Below, piece after piece: positions 18,572-27,034 of a stretch of DNA of 64,000 nucleotides. Source of the DNA: Gammaproteobacteria bacterium (GTDB lineage: Bacteria; Pseudomonadota; Gammaproteobacteria; Ga0077536); the NCBI GenBank assembly GCA_021773835.1, contig JAJFJQ010000030.1, positions 1-64,000 of the forward strand, written 5' to 3'. The first letter of the stretch is position 1. Each line of letters opens with the position of its first letter. The translations under genes and the position numbers were made by a program. The notes beneath the pieces are model-generated. The model was not told where the DNA came from. It saw nothing but the letters and a program-made list of their open reading frames with translations, and searched no databases.

Positions 18572-18790
18572 GAGTTTCTCGACCACGTACCTTTCTGGGG
18601 TGCTCGCGATCTGGAAAGGAAATTACATTCGTTTAAAGAGTACTACATACAAGATCGCGTTCACCGTGGACTCGAAGGTGCAATCCCAGACGCAAGGCTA
18701 CCGGGCGGAAATAGAAGCGTCGCTCGCCTCGATGACTACCGATGGAAATCCTGCTCCCGTGGCTTATATCAATTGCCAACCGCGGCTTAA
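18572..18790 (+). pseudogene. IS transposase C-terminal fragment (copy 4)
   Basis: A 72-residue tail of the same transposase, EFLDHVPFWGARDLERKL to CSRGLYQLPTAA, starting abruptly right after the right end of copy 2. It carries its own right-end sequence (AGTAATTCGCATCCAACAC, 18793-18811). Two right ends of one IS family thus stand in tandem, which suggests unequal recombination or a nested insertion followed by deletion. Confidence 0.8.
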
Positions 18791-18828
18791 TTAGTAATTC
18801 GCATCCAACACGTTGCCGGCAAGCAATG

Positions 18829-19870
18829 GGGCCTTTGACAGTGTGGGTGTCGGTGGTCAGGGTCGGAAACAGCAGGATGTTGTCCTTTCCTTGATGATTT
18901 CTCTCGCCATGATAATGCGCTAGATAATTGCGCAGGGCGCGCCCCAGCGAGGCTTCGCCAAACAAGATCAACTTGGCCAGGCACTCGTCCTTAACCGACT
19001 TCACCCAGCGCTCGGCGTAGGCGTTCAAATTCGGACTCCGAGCTGGGAGCTTGAGTGGCTCTACATCACTCGATTTGACGATCGCGCGAAAGGACTCCGT
19101 GAATTTCGTATCGCGGTCATGGATGAGATATCGGCGGCTCTCGAGGAAGCCCCATTCATCCATGGTGACATTCCTGGCGATCTGCATCATCCAGGCTTCA
19201 TTGGGATGGAGCGTGATCCCGGCGATCTCAACGCGACGGCTTTCGAGATGGATGAAGAACAGCACGTAGTAGGTGACCAAGCCGCGCAGTGTGAACACTT
19301 CCACGGTGAAGAAGTCGGTGCCAGCGAGAACGGCCATGTGGGCGCGGATGAACGCTTTCCATGTCGTGGTACGCTTGCGCGCTCTGGGGCCGGGGGAATG
19401 CCGTTGCGACGGAGAATGCTCCCTATCGTCTCGTCCGACAGGGAATAGCCCAGATTAGCGAGCGCGCCTACGATTCGATCGTAGCCCCACCCGATATTCT
19501 CTTTGGCCAGCAGAACGACTAAGTCTTCGATTTCACTATCAACCCGGGGCCAGCCAGGGCAGCGGCGTGCCTTTGAACCATCGAACTTACGGGGGACGAG
19601 CTTCCGATACCAGCCGATAATCGTGTCTGGCTTGGCTGTGTTCGCGACGTCCTCGAGCGCTTTACGACCGAGCCTATGGGCAATTTCGGCGAGTGTCTTT
19701 TTCTCAGCATCCGACAGCAGGAGACGACCCTTGATCTGCGCCCTCAGGATCCGGTTCTCGGTGGCGAGGTATTCGTTGCGCAACAGAAGCTCCTCGTCGA
19801 CGCTCCCCGTGATGTAGGCCAGGATCTGAACCCACTCCATGTACTCCTCCGTGCGTATCCGCGTTACCAA
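18829..19870 (-). pseudogene. Frameshifted IS transposase (integrase-core family)
   Basis: A transposase on the minus strand that is almost complete but broken by a frameshift near 19370. The first part (19870 to about 19370) has LLSDAEKKTLAEIAHRLGRKALEDVA, PDTIIGWYRKLV and NIGWGYDRIVGALANLGY. After the shift the catalytic part continues in another frame: LAGTDFFTVEVFTLRGLVTY (first Asp), YLIHDRDTKF (second Asp), NAYAERWVKSVKDECL (Glu). All three catalytic residues survive. Between GIPPAPER and KRTTTWKAF a single-base change of phase is enough to explain the break; the homopolymer-free context does not suggest programmed slippage. Confidence 0.85.
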
Positions 19871-19988
19871 ATTGGGGTTCGCATTCTAAGCGTAATCGAA
19901 CGCCGGACAAAGATTGAGCAGAACACCGCGCCAGGGGTAAACTGTGATGGCTCAATACGTTGGAGTTTTTTGACCACACGAGGTTGCC

Positions 19989-20186
19989 ATGGCGAAACTA
20001 TACGCCAACGAGATGGTCCAGCGCGTCACCAACGAGGCCCTGCAGATTCACGGACATTACGGCTATACGCGCAGTATGTGCCGCGATTGCCGGGGCTATG
20101 CCGTGGGCGGCGGCACCACCGAAATCCTGCGGAATACCATCGCCGCAATGGAATTCGGACGGACCTTCGATCAACGCCGCGGGTAA
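19989..20186 (+). pseudogene. C-terminal remnant of an acyl-CoA dehydrogenase
   Basis: 65 residues matching the extreme C-terminus of acyl-CoA dehydrogenases: AKLYANEMVQRVTNEALQIHGHYGY, RDCRGYAVGGGTTEILRNTIA and FDQRRG. Even this tail is damaged: the usual segment between GYTR and the RMYRD-like motif is shortened. The rest of the gene is absent. The fragment abuts the broken transposase ending at 19870, so IS activity probably removed a fatty-acid or acyl-CoA oxidation gene here. Confidence 0.8.
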
Positions 20187-20327
20187 CCCAATTAGTGGCT
20201 AGCCGAGACGAAGATTCTGAATCGAAGTGGTCGAAATAATTCACCTACGCGCCGTTAGCGTCCCGAATCACCCACGCAAAGTGGACACCCCAACGCATCG
20301 TAATAAGATGTAAGCAGAAGTTTCATA

Positions 20328-20483
20328 ATGCCGAAGAGAAAGAAAACACATTCGTGGCCCGAACCGTTCGGCCGCGAGGCGCTGTGCTTGGCGGACCAAC
20401 CGGGTCGAGCGGCGACAGACGTTGCCAGGGAACTGGGGATCCTCGCCGGCCGGATTTATAAAAGGCGATTCGACAAGCTTCCG
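20328..20483 (+). pseudogene. IS3-family orfA N-terminal remnant, in frame with the RND adaptor
   Basis: About 52 residues (KRKKTHSWPEPFGREALCLADQ, ATDVARELGILAGRIYKRR) resemble the helix-turn-helix start of IS3-family OrfA (EFKREAV, VARELGI, LYRWRR). A possible IS3 end, GTGGACACCCCAACG, lies about 45 nt upstream (20281-20295). The frame is open straight into the membrane-fusion protein gene without a stop. Confidence 0.6.
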
Positions 20484-21680
20484 ATGACCTCGATACCAAA
20501 GGTACCGCTCGAAGTCGATCCTAGCTCAAGACAAGAACACAGTCCGCGTCGGGCATGGCCATTGTGGTCCACGTGTGTCGTGTTGGTCGCTTTGGTGGGC
20601 TGCGGAAAGGGTGCTAGTGACACTTCCCCGCCCGATCCGCCGGCGGTGACAGTTGCCCGCGCGGCAGAGCGGGAGATTATCGAGTCATTCGAGTTCGTGG
20701 GACGGGTCGCTGCAATTGAGGAGGTTGAGTTGAGCGCGCGTGTCACCGGTTACCTCCAGGAACGCATATTCGTCGAAGGTCTGGACGTCGAAGAAGGCGA
20801 CGTGCTTTTCGTCATCGAGCCCGATGAGTTCCGCGCCGCTGCGGCCGAGGCCAAGGCGAGACTCGAACAAGCGAAGGCCGGCCTTACCAATGCCGAAAGC
20901 GCCCTCAAACGCCAGGCGATGTTGTTCAAACGCGGTACGGTCAGCGAAGCGGGTTACGACAACGCGCTGGCGCTCAGGGACGAAGCGAATGCGAGTGTGG
21001 CTGCGCGTGAAGCCGAACTGCAGATGGCGGAGCTGAAACTCGACTATACGCAGATCACGGCGCCGTTCTCGGGCCGGATGGGTCGTACGGCGTTCAGCAA
21101 GGGAGACGTCGTGGGACCTGACCGTGGGCCTCTCGCAACGCTCGTGCAGGTCGACCCCATCCACGTTTACTTCGCGGTAAGCGAACACCGCTTACTGCAA
21201 GCCCAGAAGAACCGGCGGTTCGTGCGCGAGGAAAAAGGTATCAGAACGCATGTAAACGTGAAACTCCGCCTGGCCGACGGAGAGATGTATGAGCACTCGG
21301 GACGGATCGATTTTGTTGACAACCGTATCGACCCCGCCACCGGCAGCATCACGACCCGCGGAGTGTTCCCCAACGGCGAGTCTCTGTTGACACCCAATCA
21401 ATATCTCACGGTCGTGATTGAGCCGGTAGAGCCAATTACGGCCGTAACAGTGCCTCAAGCGGCCATTCAGGAAGATCAACGCGGGCGCTACGTACTGGTC
21501 GTCGATCTTGACAACCGCGTGCAGGTCCGCCGAATCGATACGGGCTCACAGCATGGGCCGGACTGGGTCGTGACATCGGGGCTCGAGCCGGGCGAAATGA
21601 TCATTGTCGAGGGCATCCAGAAGGTTCGCTCCGGAATTACCGTGAATCCCGGCACCCCTATGACTCGCACGCCAGACTGA
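20484..21680 (+). CDS. RND efflux periplasmic adaptor (membrane fusion protein, lipoprotein)
   Basis: A 398-aa AcrA/MexE-type adaptor linking an RND pump to an outer-membrane channel. ATG 20484 is chosen because the lipoprotein signal ([16 protein letters not shown]) follows some 30 residues later. The frame is also open from ATG 20328 through an IS3 orfA-like leader, so a longer chimeric product or transcription from the IS is possible. Domains in order: lipoyl half-motif with [21 protein letters not shown], an alpha-hairpin coiled coil ([25 protein letters not shown]), second lipoyl half, beta-barrel and membrane-proximal domain ending [19 protein letters not shown]. The RND gene starts 5 nt downstream. 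Confidence 0.9.
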   Translation: MTSIPKVPLEVDPSSRQEHSPRRAWPLWSTCVVLVALVGCGKGASDTSPPDPPAVTVARAAEREIIESFEFVGRVAAIEEVELSARVTGYLQERIFVEGLDVEEGDVLFVIEPDEFRAAAAEAKARLEQAKAGLTNAESALKRQAMLFKRGTVSEAGYDNALALRDEANASVAAREAELQMAELKLDYTQITAPFSGRMGRTAFSKGDVVGPDRGPLATLVQVDPIHVYFAVSEHRLLQAQKNRRFVREEKGIRTHVNVKLRLADGEMYEHSGRIDFVDNRIDPATGSITTRGVFPNGESLLTPNQYLTVVIEPVEPITAVTVPQAAIQEDQRGRYVLVVDLDNRVQVRRIDTGSQHGPDWVVTSGLEPGEMIIVEGIQKVRSGITVNPGTPMTRTPD

Positions 21681-21685
21681 GAGCC

Positions 21686-24600
21686 ATGCTTTCCAGATTC
21701 TTTATCGATCGTTCCAAATTTGCCCTGGTCATCTCGATCGTCATCGTGTTGGCCGGCGTCGTGTCGGTCGTTGTGATGCCGATCGCGAAACTCCCGGATA
21801 TTTCACCGCCGCAGGTGCAGGTCCGCGCTATCTATCCGGGAGCCAGTGCGGACGTCGTCGAACTGAGCGTAGCCGCGCCCATTGAGGCGCAAGTAAACGG
21901 TGTCGACGACATGCTGTACATGTCCTCGAACAGTTCCAGCGACGGAACGATGACGCTGGAGGTTACCTTCGAGGTGGGAACCGACCCGGATATTGCTGCT
22001 GTAAACGTCCAGAACCGCGTTGCGCTAGCTACCTCACAACTTCCTGAGGAGGTCATTCGGCAGGGCATCTCGGTAAGAAAGCAGTCCACTAACCTGCTGC
22101 TGGCAGTCACTTTGTCATCGCCGAACCAGACCCTTGATCCCATTTTCCTCAGCAACTACATGAGCATCCATGTTCGAGACACGCTTGTGCGGATCCCCGG
22201 GGTCGGCGATGCACAGGTGTTCGGCGCCCGCGATTATGGCATGCGTATTTGGCTCGACCCCGATCGCGCGGCAGCGAGGAACATCACTGCGAGTGATGTC
22301 GCCGAAGCGATTCGCGACCAGAACATTCAGGCGGCGACAGGTCAAATTGGACAAGCGCCTTCGTTCGAGGAGCAACAGTTCCAGTACACAGTGAGGGCCC
22401 GAGGCCGCCTAAAGGAAGTCTCCGAATTCGAGGAGATAATCGTCAGAGCCAAAGCGGATGGATCCGTTGTGCGGGTCAAGGACATCGGCCGTGTAGAGCT
22501 CGGCGCCAAGAGTTATGGCGCCTTTGCGGAGCGCGACGGACGACCCGCAGCCGTTTTAGGTGTGTATCTATCGCCGGGAGCCAATGCGATCCAGGTCACG
22601 GACGCCGTCCAACACGAGCTTGTTCGCATTTCGCAACGCTTCCCCGAGGATTTGATTTACGGGATGCCCTACGACATAACCCGCTTCGTAGATGCAAACG
22701 TTCGGGAAGTCATCATTACTCTCATGCTTGCGCTCGTGCTGGTGATAGGAGTGACCTATGTATTCCTTCAGGACTGGCGCGCCACCCTGATCCCGGCAAT
22801 TGCTATACCTGTATCGTTAATTGGCACGTTTGCGGTCCTCAACGCCGCCGGCTTCTCGATAAACACGGTCACTCTGTTCGCTCTCATCTTGGCGATCGGG
22901 ATTGTCGTCGACGACGCTATCGTAGTAATCGAGAACGTGCAGCGCCTGATGGACGAAGGGCTTGAACCCCGCCAGGCGACCATCAAGGCGATGGAGCAAG
23001 TAACCGGGCCCGTAATCGCAACTACGCTCGTTTTGTTTGCCGTCTTCGTTCCGGTAGGTCTTTTGCCGGGTATCACCGGCCAGCTTTACCAACAGTTCGC
23101 GGTAACGATATTGGTGGCGGTGTCCATTTCGACCTTCAACGCGCTCACGCTTAGCCCGGCTTTGGCCTCGTCGTTCTTGCGCGGCGGGGTGCGCGTCCGC
23201 GGAGGCCCATTGGCACTATTTAGCAAGTGGCTCGATCGTACCCGAAGCGGCTACGTGTCATTCGTTGCCCTGCTCGCACGTCGGCTCGCTTTGGCGCTGA
23301 CGGTCTTTGGTGCGTTGACACTGGCGGCCTACGGTTTCTATTCCTTGCTCCCAACGGCGTTTCTGCCGCAGGAAGACGAAGGCAATATTTTCATCGACGT
23401 GCAGCTTCCGGAAGGAGCTTCGCTAGTTCGTACGACCGCTATCGTCGATCAGATAATCTCGCTTGTGGCAGACACCGACGGTGTTTCTGAGGTCATCACC
23501 GTTGTTGGCTTCAGCTTTCTTGGTAACATCAATGCGTCAAATCGAGCGGCCGCAATCGTCATCCTCGATCCCTGGAAAGAGCGACGCGAAGCGCAATTGC
23601 AGATGGCATCACTCCTGCCTAAATTACGCGCACGCTTGGCTACTGTACAAGGTGCCAGCGCGATCGCCTTCGTACCTCCTTCCATTCCGGGGCTCGGCCG
23701 AACGGGCGGCTTCGAGCTCAGGGTCCAAGACCTTGGTGCTCGCTCTCCGCAAGCGCTAGCAGCAACGACGCGAGCGATGGTCTACGAAGGCAACCAGCAC
23801 TCAGGACTCGCCCAGGTGTTTAGTACCTTTCGTGCGAACGTGCCCCAAGTGTTCATAAAACTCGACCGACATAAGGCGAAAGCGCTGAACGTCCCGGTTG
23901 CGCGGGTTTTCGAAGCTTTGCAAATCAACCTTGGCTCGCTGTACATCAACGATTTCAATTTGTTTGGCCGGACATATCAGGTGCTGTTGCAGGCCGACAC
24001 GAAATTTCGTGACGAGATCGAAGACATCGGTCGTTTGTACGTTCGAAGTGATGCAGGTGAAATGGTGCCACTCAGCGCCTTAGTGACCATTGAGCGCGGG
24101 TTGGGACCTGAAACACTTACGCGCTACAACACGTTTCGTTCCGCAACGATTAATGGTGAAGCAAGCCCTGGGTCCAGTTCGCGGGAAGCTATTAATATCG
24201 TTGAAAGCGTGGCGAAAAAAGTCCTGCCGGCGGGCTTCAGTTACGAATGGTCCGGGTTGTCGCTGCAGGAGATTCGCGCTGGAACTCAGGTCGCGCTCAT
24301 CTTCACGTTTGCGCTGATTTTCGTCTATCTGTTTCTCGTCGCCCAGTACGAAAACTGGTGGATCCCCTTTGCGGTAATTCTGTCGGTATCAGTCGCCATC
24401 CTGGGAGCCTTTTTTGCCCTTTGGCTTGGTGGCCTATCTTTAGATATCTATGCCCAAATAGGGCTTGCCTTGCTGATTGGATTAGCAAGCAAAAACGCCA
24501 TTCTCATTGTTGAATTTGCCAAGCAGCGACGGGAATATGAAGGCAAATCAATTGCAGACGCGGCACAGACGGCGGCTAAACTACGCTTTCGGCCCGTGAT

Positions 24601-24799
24601 GATGACGGCACTTTCGTTCATCCTCGGCGTTATCCCCTTGCTTTTGGCGACAGGTGCCGGCGCCGGCAGCCGAAACGCCATAGGTACCACCGTCTTTGGG
24701 GGTATGTTAGCAGCGACACTGGTTGGAGTGATCTTCGTCCCGCTGCTATATGTCGCGGTGCAGTCGCTGAGCGAAAGGCTCGTTCGGTTTCGCTCGTAA
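21686..24799 (+). CDS. RND multidrug efflux transporter, HAE1 family
   Basis: A 1037-aa AcrB/MexF-like inner-membrane proton antiporter. Seen are the N-terminal helix ([22 protein letters not shown]), porter-domain motifs ([27 protein letters not shown]), the helix 4 proton-relay Asp pair in [35 protein letters not shown] at the start of the second repeat, and [39 protein letters not shown] near the end. It pairs with the adaptor 5 nt upstream. No TolC-like outer-membrane gene or dedicated regulator is nearby. The gene is complete. Confidence 0.95.
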   Translation: MLSRFFIDRSKFALVISIVIVLAGVVSVVVMPIAKLPDISPPQVQVRAIYPGASADVVELSVAAPIEAQVNGVDDMLYMSSNSSSDGTMTLEVTFEVGTDPDIAAVNVQNRVALATSQLPEEVIRQGISVRKQSTNLLLAVTLSSPNQTLDPIFLSNYMSIHVRDTLVRIPGVGDAQVFGARDYGMRIWLDPDRAAARNITASDVAEAIRDQNIQAATGQIGQAPSFEEQQFQYTVRARGRLKEVSEFEEIIVRAKADGSVVRVKDIGRVELGAKSYGAFAERDGRPAAVLGVYLSPGANAIQVTDAVQHELVRISQRFPEDLIYGMPYDITRFVDANVREVIITLMLALVLVIGVTYVFLQDWRATLIPAIAIPVSLIGTFAVLNAAGFSINTVTLFALILAIGIVVDDAIVVIENVQRLMDEGLEPRQATIKAMEQVTGPVIATTLVLFAVFVPVGLLPGITGQLYQQFAVTILVAVSISTFNALTLSPALASSFLRGGVRVRGGPLALFSKWLDRTRSGYVSFVALLARRLALALTVFGALTLAAYGFYSLLPTAFLPQEDEGNIFIDVQLPEGASLVRTTAIVDQIISLVADTDGVSEVITVVGFSFLGNINASNRAAAIVILDPWKERREAQLQMASLLPKLRARLATVQGASAIAFVPPSIPGLGRTGGFELRVQDLGARSPQALAATTRAMVYEGNQHSGLAQVFSTFRANVPQVFIKLDRHKAKALNVPVARVFEALQINLGSLYINDFNLFGRTYQVLLQADTKFRDEIEDIGRLYVRSDAGEMVPLSALVTIERGLGPETLTRYNTFRSATINGEASPGSSSREAINIVESVAKKVLPAGFSYEWSGLSLQEIRAGTQVALIFTFALIFVYLFLVAQYENWWIPFAVILSVSVAILGAFFALWLGGLSLDIYAQIGLALLIGLASKNAILIVEFAKQRREYEGKSIADAAQTAAKLRFRPVMMTALSFILGVIPLLLATGAGAGSRNAIGTTVFGGMLAATLVGVIFVPLLYVAVQSLSERLVRFRS

Positions 24800-25014
24800 G
24801 CCGAGGGCATTATCTCGCTCGTTCAATCTTCATTTACAGAGTCAATCGCGACGAAGCCTGCACGGCACCAGTTCGCTAAAATCTTACGGACTCGCTGCTT
24901 GTTTTCCCTGCCGTTCGGTTCTATGCCTGTGGGGTGCGAATTCCAATTTTGGATGAAATGCCAATGATTTCCAAGATTTGTTATCGACGATAGATTCGTT
25001 ACGATGACCTGGCG

Positions 25015-25565
25015 ATGCGTGATCTCGTTATTCTTTTCATACACCTTCTCATCACGATCGCCCGCGTGGTCGGACCGGGAGGCACGCGTTCCGTTGTTGC
25101 TGAATCGTTACTGACAAAACATTAGATCCTGATAATCAATCGCTCACGAACACGAACGCCGCGTCTACGCTTGAGTGACCGAATTATCGTTGGGATATGC
25201 GCCATATTGATGCGCCCTACCCGCTTGCTACGGTCGGCAATTATCCTGGAACCCTCGACAATTCTCAGTTTTCATCGAGCACTAGTTAGTCGTAAGTACC
25301 ACCTGTCATTTACCCCGAAAAATCGCCGTAAACCTGGGCCTGTAGGACCATCACCGGAGTTGATCGCGATCATCGTTGAAATGAAACGCAGAAATCCCCG
25401 CTTCGGTTACCAGCGGATCGCGGATCAAATCTCATTGATTTTCGATATCCATGTTGATAAAGATGTGGTCCGCCGCGTGCTAGCGCGGCACTACCAGCCT
25501 CAAGGTGGATCAAACGTTCCATCCTGGCTTACATTTCTAGGTAATAGCAAAGACAGCTTATGGAG
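25015..25565 (+). pseudogene. IS transposase 5' exon (copy 3), one nonsense codon
   Basis: The N-terminal half of the transposase whose C-terminal half starts at 26470. From ATG 25015 it reads MRDLVILFIHLLITIARVV, then GTRSVVAESLLTKH, a TAG stop at 25123-25125 where relatives have Gln, and onward ILIINRSRTRTPRLRLSDR to VPSWLTFLGNSKDSLW. A TTG at 25171 could restart translation downstream of the stop. The exon ends TTATGGAG at 25565, two bases into a codon, exactly at the intron 5' end. With the intron removed the next codon is AGC (Ser), then GTC GAT (Val-Asp), which supplies the first catalytic Asp. Confidence 0.85.
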
Positions 25566-26150
25566 GTGCGACAAGAAGTCGCTTTTACGAGTTGTTCCCC
25601 CGACTGGAGGGAACCACCTGTTCCACCAGGTGAGCCTACCGGCATGAATCAAGAGCTACCGGGACAATGTACCAAAGCAGTAAGGAAGTGCGGGGGAGAA
25701 ATCGTGAGAGGCCTCCCCTCCTGGAAACCTCATCCGGGTGAGGGCTAGGCGGTTGGTATGGTGAAGATATCTGGATCTGCGATAAAGATCGTCAGCTGTA
25801 ACAAGCTAAAGAGGTTGTTAAGCTTGAGCCAAAAGGCGTCAGAAGTCGGATGTCCGTCTCTCCATTGCGGCATTGTGGACCACAAGCTTCTCGGTCGAGA
25901 GCAGGCACCTAACCCAATGACTCGTGAAAGCGGAACTTGGAAACCCCGTATCGTTCTCGGCTTCGGTCGGGACAGCGCGCCGCGAGGCTCGCCTATGGCG
26001 GTGCGGGTTTGGGATGTCGGAAGAAGCGAATGCCGTGCTGTAATGGTGCGGATACGGGTTTGAATGTCACCCGGCACGAAAGTGAGCCCACGTCCGACGG
26101 GTCTTTCATCGCAAGAGCGTGTGTAGAACCGTCAGCATGAGGAAACGCAA

Positions 26151-26387
26151 ATGACAACGACGGCTATGCCGTTGCTTGGTGCCTCCTCAGCGGCGTTGAC
26201 CTGGGATGCCATCGAATGGCAGAACATGGAAAAGCAGGTACGGCGGCTGCAGATGCGGATTGCGAAGGCGACTCGGGAGGGGCGTCGGAGCAAGGCGAAA
26301 GCCATGCAATGGCTCCTCACCCACTCGTTCTCGGCCAAGTTGTTGGCCGTGCGGACGGAGAAACCGGGTCAGGCAACTGGCTCTTGA
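26151..26387 (+). pseudogene. Remnant of the intron-encoded reverse transcriptase (N-terminus only)
   Basis: A 78-codon open frame in the intron. TWDAIEWQNMEKQVRRLQMRI, REGRRSKAKAMQWLLTHSFSAKLLAVR matches the N-terminal (RT0) segment of group II RTs, normally followed by VTENxGKxTPGVDG. Here the frame ends after EKPGQATGS, and domain V begins 7 nt later. The palm, thumb/X and any endonuclease domains are deleted. It differs from the RT at 521-1822, confirming that two intron lineages are present. Confidence 0.8.
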
Positions 26388-26394
26388 GAGGCTT

Positions 26395-26469
26395 GAGCGG
26401 TGTTCGGGGAAACTCGCACGCACCGTTCTTAGGGGGGCGTGAGACAGCAATGTCTCACGCCTACCCGAC
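26395..26469 (+). ncRNA. Domains V and VI of the mini-intron
   Basis: Domain V spans 26395-26428: GAGCGGTG pairs with CACCGTTC, with the AGC triad at 26396-26398, a CG bulge at 26419-26420 and a GAAA tetraloop at 26409-26412. Three bases later domain VI forms a long stem, GGGGGGCGTGAGACA against TGTCTCACGCCT-A-CCC, closed by GCAA, with the presumed branch-point A (26463) unpaired. The intron ends in AC, fitting the AY rule. Confidence 0.88.
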
Positions 26470-26998
26470 CGTCGATCTCTTTCGTTGCGAATCGGTGATC
26501 CTGCAGTCCCATTGGGTCATGGACCAGTTTGCCCGACAGATCATTGGCTTCTCTGTCCATGCGGGTCCCGTCGATGGACCTACCGTCTGTCGACTGTTCA
26601 ACAGCATCCTCGGTTCATCAGCAAGTCCACGATATTTGAGTTCGGATAACGATCCGTTGTTCAAATTTCATCGATGGAAAGCCAATCTTAGAATTCTCGA
26701 TGTCGAAGAAGTTAAGACCCTGCCTTATGTTCCGCTCTCACATCCCTTTGTGGAACGGCTCATCGGAACCGTAAGGCGAGAGTTTCTCGACCACGTACCT
26801 TTCTGGGGTACGCTCGATCTGGAAAGGAAATTACATTCATTCAAAAAATACTACAACCAAGATCGTGCGCATCGCGGACTTGGAGGTGCAATTCCGGACC
26901 CGAGGCTAACGAGCGGAAATCGAAAAACCGCTCGCCTCGATGACTACCGATGGAAATCCTGCTGCCGAGGTTTGTATCAATTGCCAACCGCGGCTTAA
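26470..26998 (+). pseudogene. IS transposase 3' exon (copy 3), catalytic half
   Basis: It continues the reading frame of 25015-25565 after intron removal and gives the catalytic core: VDLFRCESVILQSHW (first Asp), SSDNDPLFKFHRW (second Asp), HPFVERLIGTVRREFLD (Glu), ending CCRGLYQLPTAA. Compared with copy 2, three residues (VVM) are missing before DQF by an in-frame 9-bp deletion. Spliced from TTG 25171 the product would be 307 aa; from ATG 25015 it is blocked by the TAG at 25123. Activity is doubtful, but the DDE triad is complete after splicing. Confidence 0.85.
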
Positions 26999-27034
26999 TT
27001 CGTAATTCGCACCCAACACCTTACGCTTTGTTTT

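Larger units (their letters stand above)
25566..26469 (+). mobile_element. 904-bp group II intron with a deleted RT gene, inside the transposase
   Basis: The 5' end is the consensus GTGCGAC at 25566-25572, and the 3' end is ...CCCGAC at 26469. Exon pairings are exact: IBS1 ATGGAG (25560-25565) with EBS1 CTCCAT (25860-25865), and IBS2 ACAGCT (25553-25558) with EBS2 AGCTGT (25794-25799). Domain V is a 34-nt hairpin at 26395-26428; domain VI (26432-26466) has a bulged A at 26463, seven bases from the end. The RT gene is reduced to an N-terminal stub (26151-26387). All parts needed for ribozyme splicing appear present, but self-mobility would need a maturase in trans. Confidence 0.88.
24929..27019 (+). 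mobile_element. Insertion sequence interrupted by a group II intron (copy 3)
   Basis: The left end is at 24929 (GTGGGGTGCGAATT) and the right end near 27019 (AATTCGCACCCAACAC), as an imperfect inverted repeat shared with the right ends at 18551, 18793 and 2600. The element is about 2.1 kb, of which 904 bp is the intron, leaving about 1.19 kb of IS with a single transposase gene. The intron-free form would be an ordinary-sized IS. Target-site duplication is not evident by eye. Confidence 0.75.

Noticed and set aside
16082-19870. An active composite transposon carrying cargo
   Set aside because: All transposases in this stretch are truncated, frameshifted or have lost catalytic residues, and no cargo gene is enclosed.
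25758-26140. Open frames on both strands inside the mini-intron
   Set aside because: They lie in domains I-III of the ribozyme, have no protein similarity I recognise and overlap each other; only the RT stub at 26151-26387 is gene-derived.
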